Positions 8,852 to 18,314 are shown, counted from the stretch's first letter. The stretch: DNA of 64,000 nt from JAILEN01 sp036723975 (GCA_036723975.1 DAIMGJ010000006.1:56538-120537), one strand, 5' to 3'. Translations and numbers: made by a program. The notes: generated by a model not told the origin, from the letters alone.

Positions 8852-9862
8852 ATGGCAGATATATCTGAATTAAATGGCGTACAAAAAGCTGCGATACTTT
8901 TGATCACTCTTGGTCCGGAAAAGTCTGCAGATATTTTTAAACACCTTAAAGAAGAAGAAATCGAAGAATTAACGCTTGAAATTGCAAATACCCGAAGCGT
9001 ATCACCGCAGATTAAGGATGAGGTTATCAATGAGTTTTATCAGGTCTGCCTGGCGCAGCAGTATATTGCCGAAGGTGGTATCGGTTACGCAAAAGAGCTT
9101 TTGGAAAAGGCTTTGGGCGAAGAAGAAGCTCAGAGCGTTATTACAAAACTTACCGCATCCTTACAGGTTCGCCCTTTCGAGTTTATTCGAAAGACAGAGC
9201 CTGCACAGGTGCTAAACTTCATTCAGGAAGAACACCCACAGACCATTGCAATGATTCTTTCTTATTTGTCTGCTGCACAAGCATCTATGATTTTGGGCGC
9301 GCTTGGACCTGAAAAGCAGGCTGATGTTGCAAAGCGTATTGCTATGATGGATCGAACTTCTCCGGAAGTTATTAAAGAGGTGGAACGCGTACTTGAGCGT
9401 AAACTTTCCAACCTTATCAATCAGGATTACACCATTGCCGGTGGCGTGGATTCCGTTGTTGCGATTTTGAATGCAGTAGATCGTGGTACAGAAAAACGTA
9501 TCATGGAGACTTTGGAAATCGAAGAACCGGAATTGGCAGAAGAAATCAGAAAGAAGATGTTCGTATTCGAGGATATCTTGCTTTTGGACGACAGAGCTAT
9601 TCAGCGTGTGCTTAGAGACGTTGAAAACTCTGACCTCGGCGTGGCACTTAAGGGTGCTAATGAAGAAGTTCAGAATGCCATCTTCAAGAACCTGTCTTCT
9701 CGTTTGGCTGCAATGATTAAAGAAGATATGGAATATATGGGCCCTGTTCGTATGAAAGACGTAGAAGAAGCCCAGCAAAAGATTGTTGGAGTTATCCGTA
9801 AGCTTGAGGACTCTTCTGAGATTGTTATTTCCAGAGGTGGAGGTGACGATTTAGTTGTCTAA
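8852..9862 (+). CDS. fliG: flagellar motor switch protein FliG
   Basis: 336-residue rotor/switch protein, the part that receives torque from MotA. The N-terminal domain (NGVQKAAILLITLGPEKSADIFKHL) binds FliF. The middle domain carries the conserved EEHPQTIAMILSYL element. The C-terminal domain has the charged torque helix region around DDRAIQRVLRDVENSDLGVALK. Length and motifs are standard. The stop overlaps fliH by 8 nt, which implies coupling. Confidence 0.97.
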   Translation: MADISELNGVQKAAILLITLGPEKSADIFKHLKEEEIEELTLEIANTRSVSPQIKDEVINEFYQVCLAQQYIAEGGIGYAKELLEKALGEEEAQSVITKLTASLQVRPFEFIRKTEPAQVLNFIQEEHPQTIAMILSYLSAAQASMILGALGPEKQADVAKRIAMMDRTSPEVIKEVERVLERKLSNLINQDYTIAGGVDSVVAILNAVDRGTEKRIMETLEIEEPELAEEIRKKMFVFEDILLLDDRAIQRVLRDVENSDLGVALKGANEEVQNAIFKNLSSRLAAMIKEDMEYMGPVRMKDVEEAQQKIVGVIRKLEDSSEIVISRGGGDDLVV

Positions 9863-10790
9863 AATTTTAAAATGGCAGTTTATAACAGAAGAAGAGGATA
9901 AAGCCCTCATTGATTCCAACAGTAAAGTCAGAGCGAAGATTGAAGCCTATGAAAAAAGACTGATGAAAGAAAAAGAGCTTCGCTATTCCAAGTTAAAAGA
10001 CGATTTTTATTCTGCCATTACGCAGGATGAAGAAGGAAATGTTGTTCTCCCTTCCGATGAAGAAGGAAATATTTTGTTTCCATTGGATGATGACGGCAAT
10101 CCATTGATTGTAATAGATGAAGAAGGAAACGTTGTGGATGCTGCCCCTGCTGCAGAGGAAGAAGACGAGACGCCATCTTTAACTTCGGAACTATTGTTGG
10201 AAGAAGCACAGGAACAGGCTGAAAAGATTAAGCATGAAGCCAGATTTGCTGCCGATATGATTTTGGAAGAGGCAAGAGATCAGGCAGAAGCTCTAAAGCG
10301 TCACTACAAAGAAGAAGGCAAAAAGACCGGATATCAGGAAGGCCTGGGACAGGCCATGCAGGAGTTCGATGGAAAAAAAGCCGAACTAGAAGCTGAGAAT
10401 CAACGAATTCGTGAAGAATACGAAAAGAAACGGGATGCTTTGGAATCCGAAATCGTTACCAGTGTTTGCGATGTTTTGGAAAAGTTCTTCTGTGTACAGT
10501 TTGGAGATTCAAAAGAATTACTTTTGCATTTGGTTGACAATTGCCTTTTAAACATTGAAAATTCCAAAGAGTTTTTGATTAAAGTAAATGATGATGGTTA
10601 TTCCTTCTTGCAGGAAAACAAAGCATTGCTTCAAGAAAAAGTAGGAAGTGATGTGGTATTGGATATTGTCCGTGATCCGGTGCTTCCCGAAGGAGGGTGC
10701 ATTATAGAAACGGACGGAGGCGTATTTGATTGTGGTTTGGATACGCAGATGAGGAATTTAATTAAGGATTTAAGGTCTTTAAGCGTCTAA
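9855..10790 (+). CDS. fliH: flagellar assembly protein FliH
   Basis: 311 residues. FliH holds the export ATPase FliI and is its stator-like regulator. The C-terminal half (coiled coil from about residue 115, then the V-ATPase-E-like end) fits FliH; the N-terminal 100 residues are divergent. Residues 58-97 consist of four 10-residue repeats of the type D(E/D)(E/D)GN followed by five mostly hydrophobic residues, encoded by four 30-bp units at 10026-10145. The start is TTG 9855, 8 nt after GGAGGTGA at 9839-9846; it overlaps fliG by 8 nt. The assignment rests partly on position between fliG and fliI. Confidence 0.85.
   Translation: MSKILKWQFITEEEDKALIDSNSKVRAKIEAYEKRLMKEKELRYSKLKDDFYSAITQDEEGNVVLPSDEEGNILFPLDDDGNPLIVIDEEGNVVDAAPAAEEEDETPSLTSELLLEEAQEQAEKIKHEARFAADMILEEARDQAEALKRHYKEEGKKTGYQEGLGQAMQEFDGKKAELEAENQRIREEYEKKRDALESEIVTSVCDVLEKFFCVQFGDSKELLLHLVDNCLLNIENSKEFLIKVNDDGYSFLQENKALLQEKVGSDVVLDIVRDPVLPEGGCIIETDGGVFDCGLDTQMRNLIKDLRSLSV
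10026..10145 (+). repeat. four 30-bp tandem units inside fliH
   Basis: Units at 10026-10055, 10056-10085, 10086-10115 and 10116-10145. Each starts with GATGAAGAAGGAAA or a close variant (GATGATGACGGCAA in unit 3), and each encodes D(E/D)(E/D)GN plus five residues. The period is a multiple of three, so a gain or loss of a unit keeps the frame. Confidence 0.75.
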
Positions 10791-10795
10791 ACTTT

Positions 10796-10816
10796 AGGAT
10801 ATTAAATCCTTTTTCT
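10796..10816 (+). terminator. weak hairpin with T-run between fliH and fliI
   Basis: A 5-bp stem AGGAT/ATCCT (10796-10800/10806-10810), 5-nt loop and a TTTTTC run. It is short and lies within an operon, so at most it is a leaky attenuator. Confidence 0.25.
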
Positions 10817-10836
10817 TAATTATTAGGGGAATGTAT

Positions 10837-12276
10837 ATGGCCGACCTGCAAACACAACTGAATAATATTCTCTCAAAGACCTATTTTGACCGGCTTGGGA
10901 AGGTGACAAAAGTCGTTGGTTTGACCATTGAATCTTTGGGACCGGAAGCAAAGTTAAATGATGTCTGTCTTATTAAACTGGATGACGGTAACAAAATTTC
11001 CGCAGAAGTCGTTGGCTTTGCTGACAACCATCTTTTGTTGATGCCTTATGAAAGCGTGGAAGGCATTTCGGTTGGAGCTATTGTGGAAAATACCAATCAT
11101 CCCTTGGAAATCCCTGTTGGAAACGAACTTTTAGGACATACCCTGGATGGCTTAGGTCGCCCGACGGATATGGATGAGCTTTTGCATTTACATCAAACCT
11201 ATCCTGTGGATGCACCGCCTCCGGATCCTATGGAACGCGTGATTATAAACGAGGTATTACCTTTAGGAGTAAAGGCTGTGGACGGCCTGATTACCGTTGG
11301 TAAAGGCCAGAGAATCGGAATATTTGCCGGCTCCGGTGTTGGAAAAAGTACGTTGATGGGTATGTTTGCCCGCAATACAAAAGCGCAGATTAATGTGATT
11401 GCGCTTATTGGAGAACGCGGCCGTGAGGTTCGTGAGTTTGTGGAAAACGATTTGGGGCCGGAAGGTATGGCTCGTTCTGTTGTGGTAGTGGCCACCTCTG
11501 ATAAACCTGCCCTCATTCGTAAGAAAGCCGCCATGACAGCAACCGCTATTGCGGAATATTTCAGAGATCAGGGTATGGATGTCCTTTTAATGATGGACTC
11601 TTTGACCCGTTTTTCCATGGCACAGCGTGAAATTGGTTTGGCCTCCGGGGAGCCTCCTGTAACCAGAGGATATCCTCCATCTGTATATGCGGAGATGCCG
11701 AAGCTTTTGGAACGTGCCGGAAATTCTGCTGTGGGATCTATAACCGGTCTTTATACGGTACTCGTTGACGGTGATGATTTTAATGAACCTATCACGGATA
11801 CAGCCAGATCCATTCTTGACGGACATATTGTACTAAACCGCCGTTTGGCACAGCAAAATCATTATCCAGCCATTGATGTATTGGCAAGTATCTCGAGAGT
11901 GATGTCGGCTATCGCTACAAAAGAACATAAAAAGGTAGCCGGTACACTAAAAAATGTTATGGCAACCTATTCGGAAGCTGAGGATTTGATTAACATCGGG
12001 GCATATAAGCCCGGTTCCAATAAAAGCATTGATTTTGCAATTTCAAAAATTGACAGTGTAAATCAGTTTTTACTTCAGGAAACCGACGAAAAGTTTGATT
12101 TTGAGGAAGAACTTTCCATGCTGTTTGAAATGTTCCCGCTTCCGGAGAAGCCGAAGCCTGCAGCGGAACAGATTCCTCCGGAAGAACCTGAGTTTGAACC
12201 GGAGCCCCTGGTGGAACCTTCGGCCGATGAGGACGAGCCGGATGTTTCAGGTCTATTAGCAGATCAGGATTCATGA
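10837..12276 (+). CDS. fliI: flagellum-specific ATP synthase/export ATPase FliI
   Basis: 479 residues; the hexameric ATPase of the flagellar type III secretion apparatus, related to F1-beta. Walker A GSGVGKST is at residues 165-172. The region DVLLMMDSLTRFSMAQREIGLASGEPP carries Walker B and the family signature. After the core there is a Pro/Glu-rich tail of about 45 residues that ordinary FliI proteins lack or have shorter. I prefer ATG 10837 (6 nt after AGGGGA) over ATG 10831, which touches the ribosome site. It is flanked by fliH and fliJ, its partners. Confidence 0.96.
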   Translation: MADLQTQLNNILSKTYFDRLGKVTKVVGLTIESLGPEAKLNDVCLIKLDDGNKISAEVVGFADNHLLLMPYESVEGISVGAIVENTNHPLEIPVGNELLGHTLDGLGRPTDMDELLHLHQTYPVDAPPPDPMERVIINEVLPLGVKAVDGLITVGKGQRIGIFAGSGVGKSTLMGMFARNTKAQINVIALIGERGREVREFVENDLGPEGMARSVVVVATSDKPALIRKKAAMTATAIAEYFRDQGMDVLLMMDSLTRFSMAQREIGLASGEPPVTRGYPPSVYAEMPKLLERAGNSAVGSITGLYTVLVDGDDFNEPITDTARSILDGHIVLNRRLAQQNHYPAIDVLASISRVMSAIATKEHKKVAGTLKNVMATYSEAEDLINIGAYKPGSNKSIDFAISKIDSVNQFLLQETDEKFDFEEELSMLFEMFPLPEKPKPAAEQIPPEEPEFEPEPLVEPSADEDEPDVSGLLADQDS

Positions 12277-12283
12277 GGTTATT

Positions 12284-12727
12284 ATGGCAAAGTTCGTATA
12301 TCGAATGCAAAACATTCTCAACTTAAAAGAGAAACTTGAAACCCAGGAGAAAATCGCGTTCTCCATCGCAAATCAGCGGCTTTTGGAAGAACAGGAAAAA
12401 CTTTCGCAGCTTATGATTCGGCGTGCCGAATACGAGAATCAGTTAAAAGAAATGACCCAGGGAACTTTATCCATTCGGGATATCAAGATATGCAAAGATT
12501 CTATTAATGCCATGAAGTCTAAGATTCGTGACCAGTTAATAGAGGTAAGTCGTGCACAGCGTGAAGTGGAGCGCGCAAGAGCACGGTTGGATGAAGTAAT
12601 GAAAGACCGTAAGACCCACGAAAAACTTCGGGAAAAAGCGTTTGAGAATTTCAAAGAAGAACTAAAAGCAGAAGAAAGTAAAGAAACAGATCAACTGGTC
12701 AGCTTTACCTATCATAACAAATTATAA
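12284..12727 (+). CDS. fliJ: flagellar export chaperone FliJ
   Basis: 147 residues, almost entirely a charged coiled coil (FVYRMQNILNLKEKLETQEK start, long Arg/Glu/Lys heptads). FliJ sits in the central pore of the FliI hexamer and links it to FlhA. Small size, helical composition, N-terminal YRMQ-type start and position directly after fliI support the call. Sequence conservation in this family is low, so context carries much of the weight. Confidence 0.88.
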   Translation: MAKFVYRMQNILNLKEKLETQEKIAFSIANQRLLEEQEKLSQLMIRRAEYENQLKEMTQGTLSIRDIKICKDSINAMKSKIRDQLIEVSRAQREVERARARLDEVMKDRKTHEKLREKAFENFKEELKAEESKETDQLVSFTYHNKL

Positions 12728-12738
12728 TTGGAGCAATT

Positions 12739-13551
12739 ATGGCAGACGAAGAATTATCTAAGAAGGAACAAAAGAAAAAAGAAAAAGAAGAAAAGAAAGC
12801 CGCAAAGAAGGCTGCAAAAGACGGCAAAGGCGAAGAAAACCTTGACGAAGAAGGTGGTTCCACTGCGCTTGTTATAATTGTCGGTATTTTAATTGCCATT
12901 GTCTGGCTTGCTATATTTGCACTTTTAATCAAAATGGACGTAGGCGGAGTTGGTTCCACTGTTTTGTATCCGATTTTAAAGGATGTTCCTTATGTGAATA
13001 TGATTTTGCCTGAAGTAGAGGAGTATGCAGAGGAAGATGCTGCATATCAGTTTGAAAGCATGGATGCGGCTGTGGCTCGTATCAAGGAGCTTGAAGCACA
13101 GCTTGCGGATGCACAGGCTGCCGGAAGTGCGGACGCAACACACTTGGCAGAATTGGAAGCACAGGCTCAGGAATTGGCTGTTTATAAAGCAAACGAAAAA
13201 AATTTTGAAGAAATTAAAGAAAAATTCTATGAAGAGGTTGTTTTTGGAAACAATTCGCCCGATATAGAAGAATATAAGAAGTACTATGAGAGTATTGAGC
13301 CTGAAAATGCGGAAGTGATTTACAAGCAAGTTGTAAAACAAACTGAAGAAAAACAGGAAATTACCGACTATGCCAATACTTACTCCAGTATGAAACCGGC
13401 TCAGGCGGCAGCTATTTTCAATACCATGACGGATGATTTGAAATTGGTTGGTAAAATCCTATGGGCAATGGATACAGAATCCAGAGGGAAAATTCTTGGA
13501 GCTATGGACTCAGACATTGCGGCCAGTGTCACGAAGCTCATGGAACCATAG
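12739..13551 (+). CDS. MotE/YlxF-like flagellar protein (MgtE_N-type C-terminal domain)
   Basis: 270 residues. The order is a very Lys/Glu-rich cytoplasmic N terminus (1-40), one transmembrane helix (about 42-64), a coiled coil (about 105-150) and a C-terminal domain (YANTYSSMKPAQAAAIFNTM ... RGKILGAMD) resembling the MgtE N-terminal domain found in MotE and YlxF. It occupies the ylxF position of B. subtilis, between fliJ and fliK. MotE chaperones the stator protein MotC in rhizobia; the role in Firmicutes is less clear. It may act in stator or export assembly, which is inference. Confidence 0.75.
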   Translation: MADEELSKKEQKKKEKEEKKAAKKAAKDGKGEENLDEEGGSTALVIIVGILIAIVWLAIFALLIKMDVGGVGSTVLYPILKDVPYVNMILPEVEEYAEEDAAYQFESMDAAVARIKELEAQLADAQAAGSADATHLAELEAQAQELAVYKANEKNFEEIKEKFYEEVVFGNNSPDIEEYKKYYESIEPENAEVIYKQVVKQTEEKQEITDYANTYSSMKPAQAAAIFNTMTDDLKLVGKILWAMDTESRGKILGAMDSDIAASVTKLMEP

Positions 13552-13621
13552 AATATATATTATCAAGGATGATCATTATTTTTGCTACGGATGGCGAAGA
13601 AAGGAGACTTGACAATTTCAT

Positions 13622-15196
13622 ATGACAAGTGCGAATGTGTCTCAGATTCCAGTTGGATTTATGGAGAACACAAACGCCAAATCCGCAGCGAAGTCAGATG
13701 GCAAAACCGAAGATTTTATGCAGTTGGTTGTAAATTCTTTGCAATCAAGTGATACAAAACAGGATGTGACATCCGAAGCAGTATCACTACCTACTACTGA
13801 TAGTAAAGTGACTACTTCCAATCAGTCATTTCAAAATTCGGATTTTTCAGCCAGAACAATTCCAAGTGAAAAAGAGACTTCACAGCAAATGTCACCGGAA
13901 ACGGTAGACGAAGCCATTGAAAAGGTAGACAAGTTTATTTCCGATGTGAAAGCGATTCTTTCCGAAAATATGGATGTTTCGGAGGAGGAAATCAAAGAGG
14001 CCATGGAAATCTTAGGATTTAACATGATGGATTTGACACTTCCGGAAAATGTGACAAAACTTCTCGGAGTTTTGGAAGGAGATGAAAGCGTATCATTAAT
14101 TCTTAACGATACGGTGTCCAATGTTCTTAACGATTTGGAACCTGTAATTGCAGAATTATTTGAAGGCATGGATGTCTCCGACACTACTGAACTTAAAGAC
14201 CTATTAATGGAAAACGATTTGGTTGTTACGTATGACGGACTTAAGAAAGCTTCAGAAGATCTTGGACCTAACGGAGAGGTCATCGAAGTGAAATTATCCC
14301 CGGATGAGATGATTTCATCACAAGTCCTTAATACAGATCCATTGATTCAAGAAGAATCAAACCAAATGCCTTTCAAAGAATTTACAGAGAGTGAGACCCC
14401 TGTAGAAGTAAAGGCTCCCTTAGTTTCGGATGAAACAAAAGTAAAAGCAGAACTTGAAAACTTTGATTTTGAGGAAGTTGTGGAAATGGAAACAGATGAA
14501 AAGATTGTTTCTGTTGAAACAGAAAAGCCGGATGCAAATACCGGTAACCCGATGCAAAATCAGGAACAACCTCAAAAGCCAAAAACAAGTACCGGTTTTG
14601 AACCGACTGCAGTTACAAATACTTCCGTAAACTATTCAACCAATGTTACAGCAGAAACAAACGTATCCTTTACAAAAGTTGTGGAAGAAACAACCGTTTC
14701 CTACACGAATATCGATGTAGAAGATATCATGGATCAGATTGTAACTCAGACCAGAACTCAGATTTCCGAAAATCTTACATCTATGGAGCTGGAACTTCAT
14801 CCGGCATCCTTAGGAAAGATGTACTTACAGGTTACGGAAGAGGGTGGAACCATTACCGCTAAACTTTACACAGAAAATCATGATGTGAAAGCAGCAATGG
14901 AGACCCAGATGGCAATCTTAAAAGACACCTGGAATCAACAGGGAATGAAAGTAAATGCCATTGAGATTTCTGTTGGAACCAGAGAATTTGAAGAGCAGCT
15001 GGATGCCCAGGCAAATACTTCTTTTGAAAACGGTTCTTCCAAGTTCAAAGGTTCCGAAGAAGAACAGTCAAACGCAAGAATGAGAAATTTGAATTTGAGT
15101 GGTTTGGAAGAATTACCCGAAGATTTGACAGATGAAGAAATTCTTGCCGCAAGTATGATGCGGGATTCGGGTAATCAAATTAACTTTACTGCATAG
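13622..15196 (+). CDS. fliK: flagellar hook-length control protein FliK
   Basis: 524 residues. FliK measures hook length and switches export specificity. The N-terminal two thirds are Ser/Thr/Glu-rich and poorly conserved, as expected. The C-terminal Flg_hook domain (about residues 375-465) shows LTSMELELHPASLGKMYLQV and the helix MAILKDTWNQQGMKVNAIEI. ATG 13622 is the only good start in frame (a TGA stop lies at 13610), but AAGGAG at 13601-13606 is 15 nt upstream, unusually far. Initiation may be weak or the next Met (residue 14) used. Confidence 0.88.
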   Translation: MTSANVSQIPVGFMENTNAKSAAKSDGKTEDFMQLVVNSLQSSDTKQDVTSEAVSLPTTDSKVTTSNQSFQNSDFSARTIPSEKETSQQMSPETVDEAIEKVDKFISDVKAILSENMDVSEEEIKEAMEILGFNMMDLTLPENVTKLLGVLEGDESVSLILNDTVSNVLNDLEPVIAELFEGMDVSDTTELKDLLMENDLVVTYDGLKKASEDLGPNGEVIEVKLSPDEMISSQVLNTDPLIQEESNQMPFKEFTESETPVEVKAPLVSDETKVKAELENFDFEEVVEMETDEKIVSVETEKPDANTGNPMQNQEQPQKPKTSTGFEPTAVTNTSVNYSTNVTAETNVSFTKVVEETTVSYTNIDVEDIMDQIVTQTRTQISENLTSMELELHPASLGKMYLQVTEEGGTITAKLYTENHDVKAAMETQMAILKDTWNQQGMKVNAIEISVGTREFEEQLDAQANTSFENGSSKFKGSEEEQSNARMRNLNLSGLEELPEDLTDEEILAASMMRDSGNQINFTA

Positions 15197-15210
15197 AAAG
15201 GATATATGTT

Positions 15211-15900
15211 ATGTCTTTGATAGGTGAAATTCAAAACGGTCAATACGTAAACGATAAAACCGGTTCAACATCTGAAAAAACCAAAAAAGCTACAGATCAG
15301 ACCAAAGAAATGTTTTTGCAGCTTTTGGTTACCGAGATGCAGTATCAGGATCCGCTCCAGCCTACAGACAACTCTGAATATGTAAAAGAGTTGGCTACTT
15401 TTTCACAGGTGGAAGCATTGAATTCCGTATCAGATAAGATGAACGAATTACAGGCATCTGCATTGGTCGGAAACTATGTTACACTTACTGATGGCGATGG
15501 AGATGAAATAAAGGGTTGCGTGGATTACGTAGCAACGGATTCCGGATCCATTAAAGTTTCCGTAGAAGGTAATCTCTATGACGTAGATTCCATTACATCC
15601 GTTCAGGACGCAACCTTCTATAACGCAGGTGTCCTTGGTGAAACATTTAAGGCAATGGTTGCAAAACTTCCGACAGTATCAAATTTAAATGTTCAAAGAG
15701 ATACTTCAGCAATCAATGAAGCCAGAAGCTTCTACGATTCACTCAGTGAATATGTTAAGAAGGGCGGATTCATTGATGAAGCCGATCTAGCCAAGTTAAC
15801 TGCATTAGAAAAGAAACTGAAGGGTGATGACAGCACGGATAATACGTCTACCACTACGGATACTTCTACAACATCTACAGGTACAACAACCGGTGCTTAA
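15211..15900 (+). CDS. flgD: flagellar hook capping/assembly protein FlgD
   Basis: 229 residues. FlgD is the scaffold that caps the growing hook. The N-terminal signature is clear (EMFLQLLVTEMQYQDPLQPT, then NSEYVKELATFSQVEALNS). The C terminus ends in about 25 residues of mostly Thr and Ser, low complexity and dispensable-looking. AAAGGAT at 15197-15203 precedes ATG 15211. It sits between fliK and the hook genes as usual. Confidence 0.94.
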   Translation: MSLIGEIQNGQYVNDKTGSTSEKTKKATDQTKEMFLQLLVTEMQYQDPLQPTDNSEYVKELATFSQVEALNSVSDKMNELQASALVGNYVTLTDGDGDEIKGCVDYVATDSGSIKVSVEGNLYDVDSITSVQDATFYNAGVLGETFKAMVAKLPTVSNLNVQRDTSAINEARSFYDSLSEYVKKGGFIDEADLAKLTALEKKLKGDDSTDNTSTTTDTSTTSTGTTTGA

Positions 15901-15915
15901 GATTCGGAGGAGATT

Positions 15916-16314
15916 ATGAATCAAATTCAAAGTGGATTTACATCCATTCAGCAGGTAACGGATACTTACCTGAGAAATTCAAATAAATCTTCCAACGTTA
16001 ATATTTCCGATTCTTTTGCTTCTTATTTGCAAAGTCAAATTGATGAAGCAACAAAAGCTGGAGAGGTTAAATTTTCCAAGCATGCCTCAAAACGATTGGA
16101 CGATCGGGATATCGTAATGACGGAAGACCAAAAAATCAGATTAAATGAGGGTGTTCAAAAAGCTGAAGCCAAAGGGATTCAAGATTCCTTGGTAATGGTT
16201 GATTCCCTTGCTTTTATTGTAAATGTTCCAAGTAATACCGTAATAACTGCATTGGAAAGTGATGCTTCGGAAGAAGGAATTTTTACAAATATCGATGGAG
16301 CTGTAATAGCTTAG
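15916..16314 (+). CDS. TIGR02530-type flagellar operon protein
   Basis: 132 residues. It belongs to a small family found between flgD and flgE in Firmicutes and some others (TIGR02530, flagellar operon protein). The recognisable part is FSKHASKRLDDRDIVMTEDQ followed by KAEAKGIQDSLVMVDSLAFIVNVPSNTVITAL, a compact mixed fold. The N-terminal 50 residues are a helix-prone linker. The function is not established; position suggests hook assembly. GGAGGAG precedes ATG 15916. Confidence 0.85.
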   Translation: MNQIQSGFTSIQQVTDTYLRNSNKSSNVNISDSFASYLQSQIDEATKAGEVKFSKHASKRLDDRDIVMTEDQKIRLNEGVQKAEAKGIQDSLVMVDSLAFIVNVPSNTVITALESDASEEGIFTNIDGAVIA

Positions 16315-16327
16315 GAGGACAAAAACT

Positions 16328-18022
16328 ATGATGAGATCACTTTACTCTGGTGTATCCGGTTTAAAAACACACCAGACAAAAATGGACGTTATCGGTAACA
16401 ATATCGCTAACGTTAATACAGTAGCATTTAAATCTTCATCCGTAACATTTGCGGATGTTATGTATCAGACCACATCCGGTGCATCCGGTGCAACTGAAAC
16501 CACCGGTGGTGTTAACCCGAAACAGATTGGTCTTGGTGTTACATCCGGTGCTACGAAAGTAACCGTTACTTCAACCGGTTCCTCACAGTCTACAGGTGAT
16601 GCGTTGGATATTAAATTATCCGATGCCAATTCTACAAACTTTTTTATCGTAAATAACGGTTCATCCAACTTATTTACAAGATCCGGTTCCTTCTACCTGG
16701 ATGGTAACGGAAACTTGGCCATGACATCTACCGGTTATTTGGTACAGGGATGGCAGGTTAATCCGGATACACAAGCAATTGTAAAAGATACGGTTTCCCC
16801 GCTTCGCATTATGCAGCCTGCAAATCTTACATCTGCACCGGAAGCTACCACAGATGCAACCGCATCCGGAATTATTGATAAAAACAATACAGATGTAAAG
16901 AGTGAAAAAGGATATGCAATGTCCTTAAGCCTTTATGACAATTTAGGTTATGCCTATACCGCAAAATTTTCGGTAAAAGCCTTTGATACTACAGATGCGG
17001 ATGGTGATGGAAAGAATAAATATACTGTTAAGCTCACAGCTATCTACGATGCAGATAACAATGATATTTTAAAAGACTACATTAATAAAAATACAACCGC
17101 AGCCATTGACGAAAATCAGTTGCTTGCAGCAGTGTTTGGCGCAGAAGGCGGAAGAGAAGCAACTGAATTTGGTGTTTCTGCCAATTATAAGTATTCCGGA
17201 GGAATTTATTCCACAACTGACAGTCAGTTTTCTTACAATGCGGCCCAGTTTAATACTGCAGATATTGTTACCGAGGGTGGTGTCTTGGGAATTAACTTTA
17301 CAAACGACAGTGGTACTACAAGTTTCCAGTCGCTTTCAAACATTTTCGGACTTACCGCTAATCAGTATGCCGATGTGGAAACCGCATACAATGCCGGAAA
17401 TTTAAAAATCGTTGGTTCCAATCTTCATATTGAAAAAACAGCGGTAAACTATGATTTGGAATTTAACGCAGCAAACGGTGTGTTTGATAATATCGCAGGT
17501 GATAAGACTGCAAAGTTAAATCTTACTGCTTTAGGAGACCAGTTTGAAGACGTAACTATCGATTTTACCAGCGTATTAAATTACGATAACGGTACAGTAT
17601 CCACTATGGGTATTGATCGAGGAAATGTTGCAAACTCCACCGTTGGAGCAGGTAAAAAACTTGGCGCATTAACCGGTGTATCCATTCAGAAGGATGGAAA
17701 GATTTACGGCTCTTATGACAATGGTAATACCATTCTTTTGGGACAGATAGCAGTGGCACAGTTTGCAAATGCATCCGGTTTGGAAGCACTTGGAAATAAC
17801 TGCTACGGAACAACACTTAACTCCGGTGACTTTGACGGAATTGGACGTGACGTAACAGCAGACGGTGGTTCCATGTCTACCGGACAGCTTGAAATGTCAA
17901 ACGTTGACTTGTCTACAGAGTTTACGGAAATGATTACTACACAGCGTGGTTTCCAGGCAAATTCAAGAATTATTACAGTTTCCGATACCATGCTTGAGGA
18001 ACTTACAAACTTAAAGAGATAA
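16328..18022 (+). CDS. flgE: flagellar hook protein FlgE
   Basis: 564 residues. The rod/hook N-terminal motif LYSGVSGLKTHQTKMDVIGNNIANVNT is at residues 4-30, and the C-terminal helix (ELTEMITTQRGFQANSRIITVSDTMLEEL type) closes the protein. The long Ser/Thr/Gly-rich middle forms the exposed hook domains. It is the last gene of the first flagellar block and is followed by a strong terminator. No separate flgF/flgG distal-rod genes are visible here. AGGAGG at 16313-16318 gives 9-nt spacing to ATG 16328; a second ATG follows at 16331. Confidence 0.95.
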   Translation: MMRSLYSGVSGLKTHQTKMDVIGNNIANVNTVAFKSSSVTFADVMYQTTSGASGATETTGGVNPKQIGLGVTSGATKVTVTSTGSSQSTGDALDIKLSDANSTNFFIVNNGSSNLFTRSGSFYLDGNGNLAMTSTGYLVQGWQVNPDTQAIVKDTVSPLRIMQPANLTSAPEATTDATASGIIDKNNTDVKSEKGYAMSLSLYDNLGYAYTAKFSVKAFDTTDADGDGKNKYTVKLTAIYDADNNDILKDYINKNTTAAIDENQLLAAVFGAEGGREATEFGVSANYKYSGGIYSTTDSQFSYNAAQFNTADIVTEGGVLGINFTNDSGTTSFQSLSNIFGLTANQYADVETAYNAGNLKIVGSNLHIEKTAVNYDLEFNAANGVFDNIAGDKTAKLNLTALGDQFEDVTIDFTSVLNYDNGTVSTMGIDRGNVANSTVGAGKKLGALTGVSIQKDGKIYGSYDNGNTILLGQIAVAQFANASGLEALGNNCYGTTLNSGDFDGIGRDVTADGGSMSTGQLEMSNVDLSTEFTEMITTQRGFQANSRIITVSDTMLEELTNLKR

Positions 18023-18045
18023 TCTTTAATCTTATAAATGGCTTT

Positions 18046-18084
18046 AAACTGTGGTTTTCCTACACCGGGAAGACCACAGTTTTT
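18046..18084 (+). terminator. intrinsic terminator after flgE
   Basis: 15-bp stem with one G-T wobble (AAACTGTGGTTTTCC at 18046-18060 with 18068-18082), 7-nt loop, and a TTTTT run ending at 18084. It ends the flgB-flgE transcript, so motA and downstream genes need their own promoter. Confidence 0.85.
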
Positions 18085-18182
18085 GAATTTGTAGACAAAT
18101 TAGACTCAATTCAATATTTTGTGTTTTTTTGATTGGATTTATGAAAAAAGCAACAAGATAAAGTTTTTTTTAGAAAATAAAG

Positions 18183-18211
18183 TAGACATCTGTATCAAAA
18201 TTTAGTAATAT
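18183..18211 (+). promoter_or_regulatory. sigma-A-type promoter of the motA operon
   Basis: -35 TAGACA (18183-18188), 17-nt spacer, -10 TAATAT (18206-18211). It leaves a ~97-nt untranslated leader with an 8-bp stem CTGTTTTT/AAAAACAG (18236-18243/18271-18278). No small flbD gene, which often sits here, was found in 18085-18314. Confidence 0.55.
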
Positions 18212-18314
18212 TATATCAAGTGTAGATTTTTGAAGCTGTTTTTATGTGTAAAATTGCTTTATTTTCTAGGAAAAACAGTACTAACACATCTGATTATTTG
18301 TGGGGTGAGAAATA

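Noticed and set aside
9212..9778. 188-codon open frame on the - strand inside fliG
   Set aside because: Codon content is the complement of fliG; Cys/His/Asn/Phe-rich with no domain.
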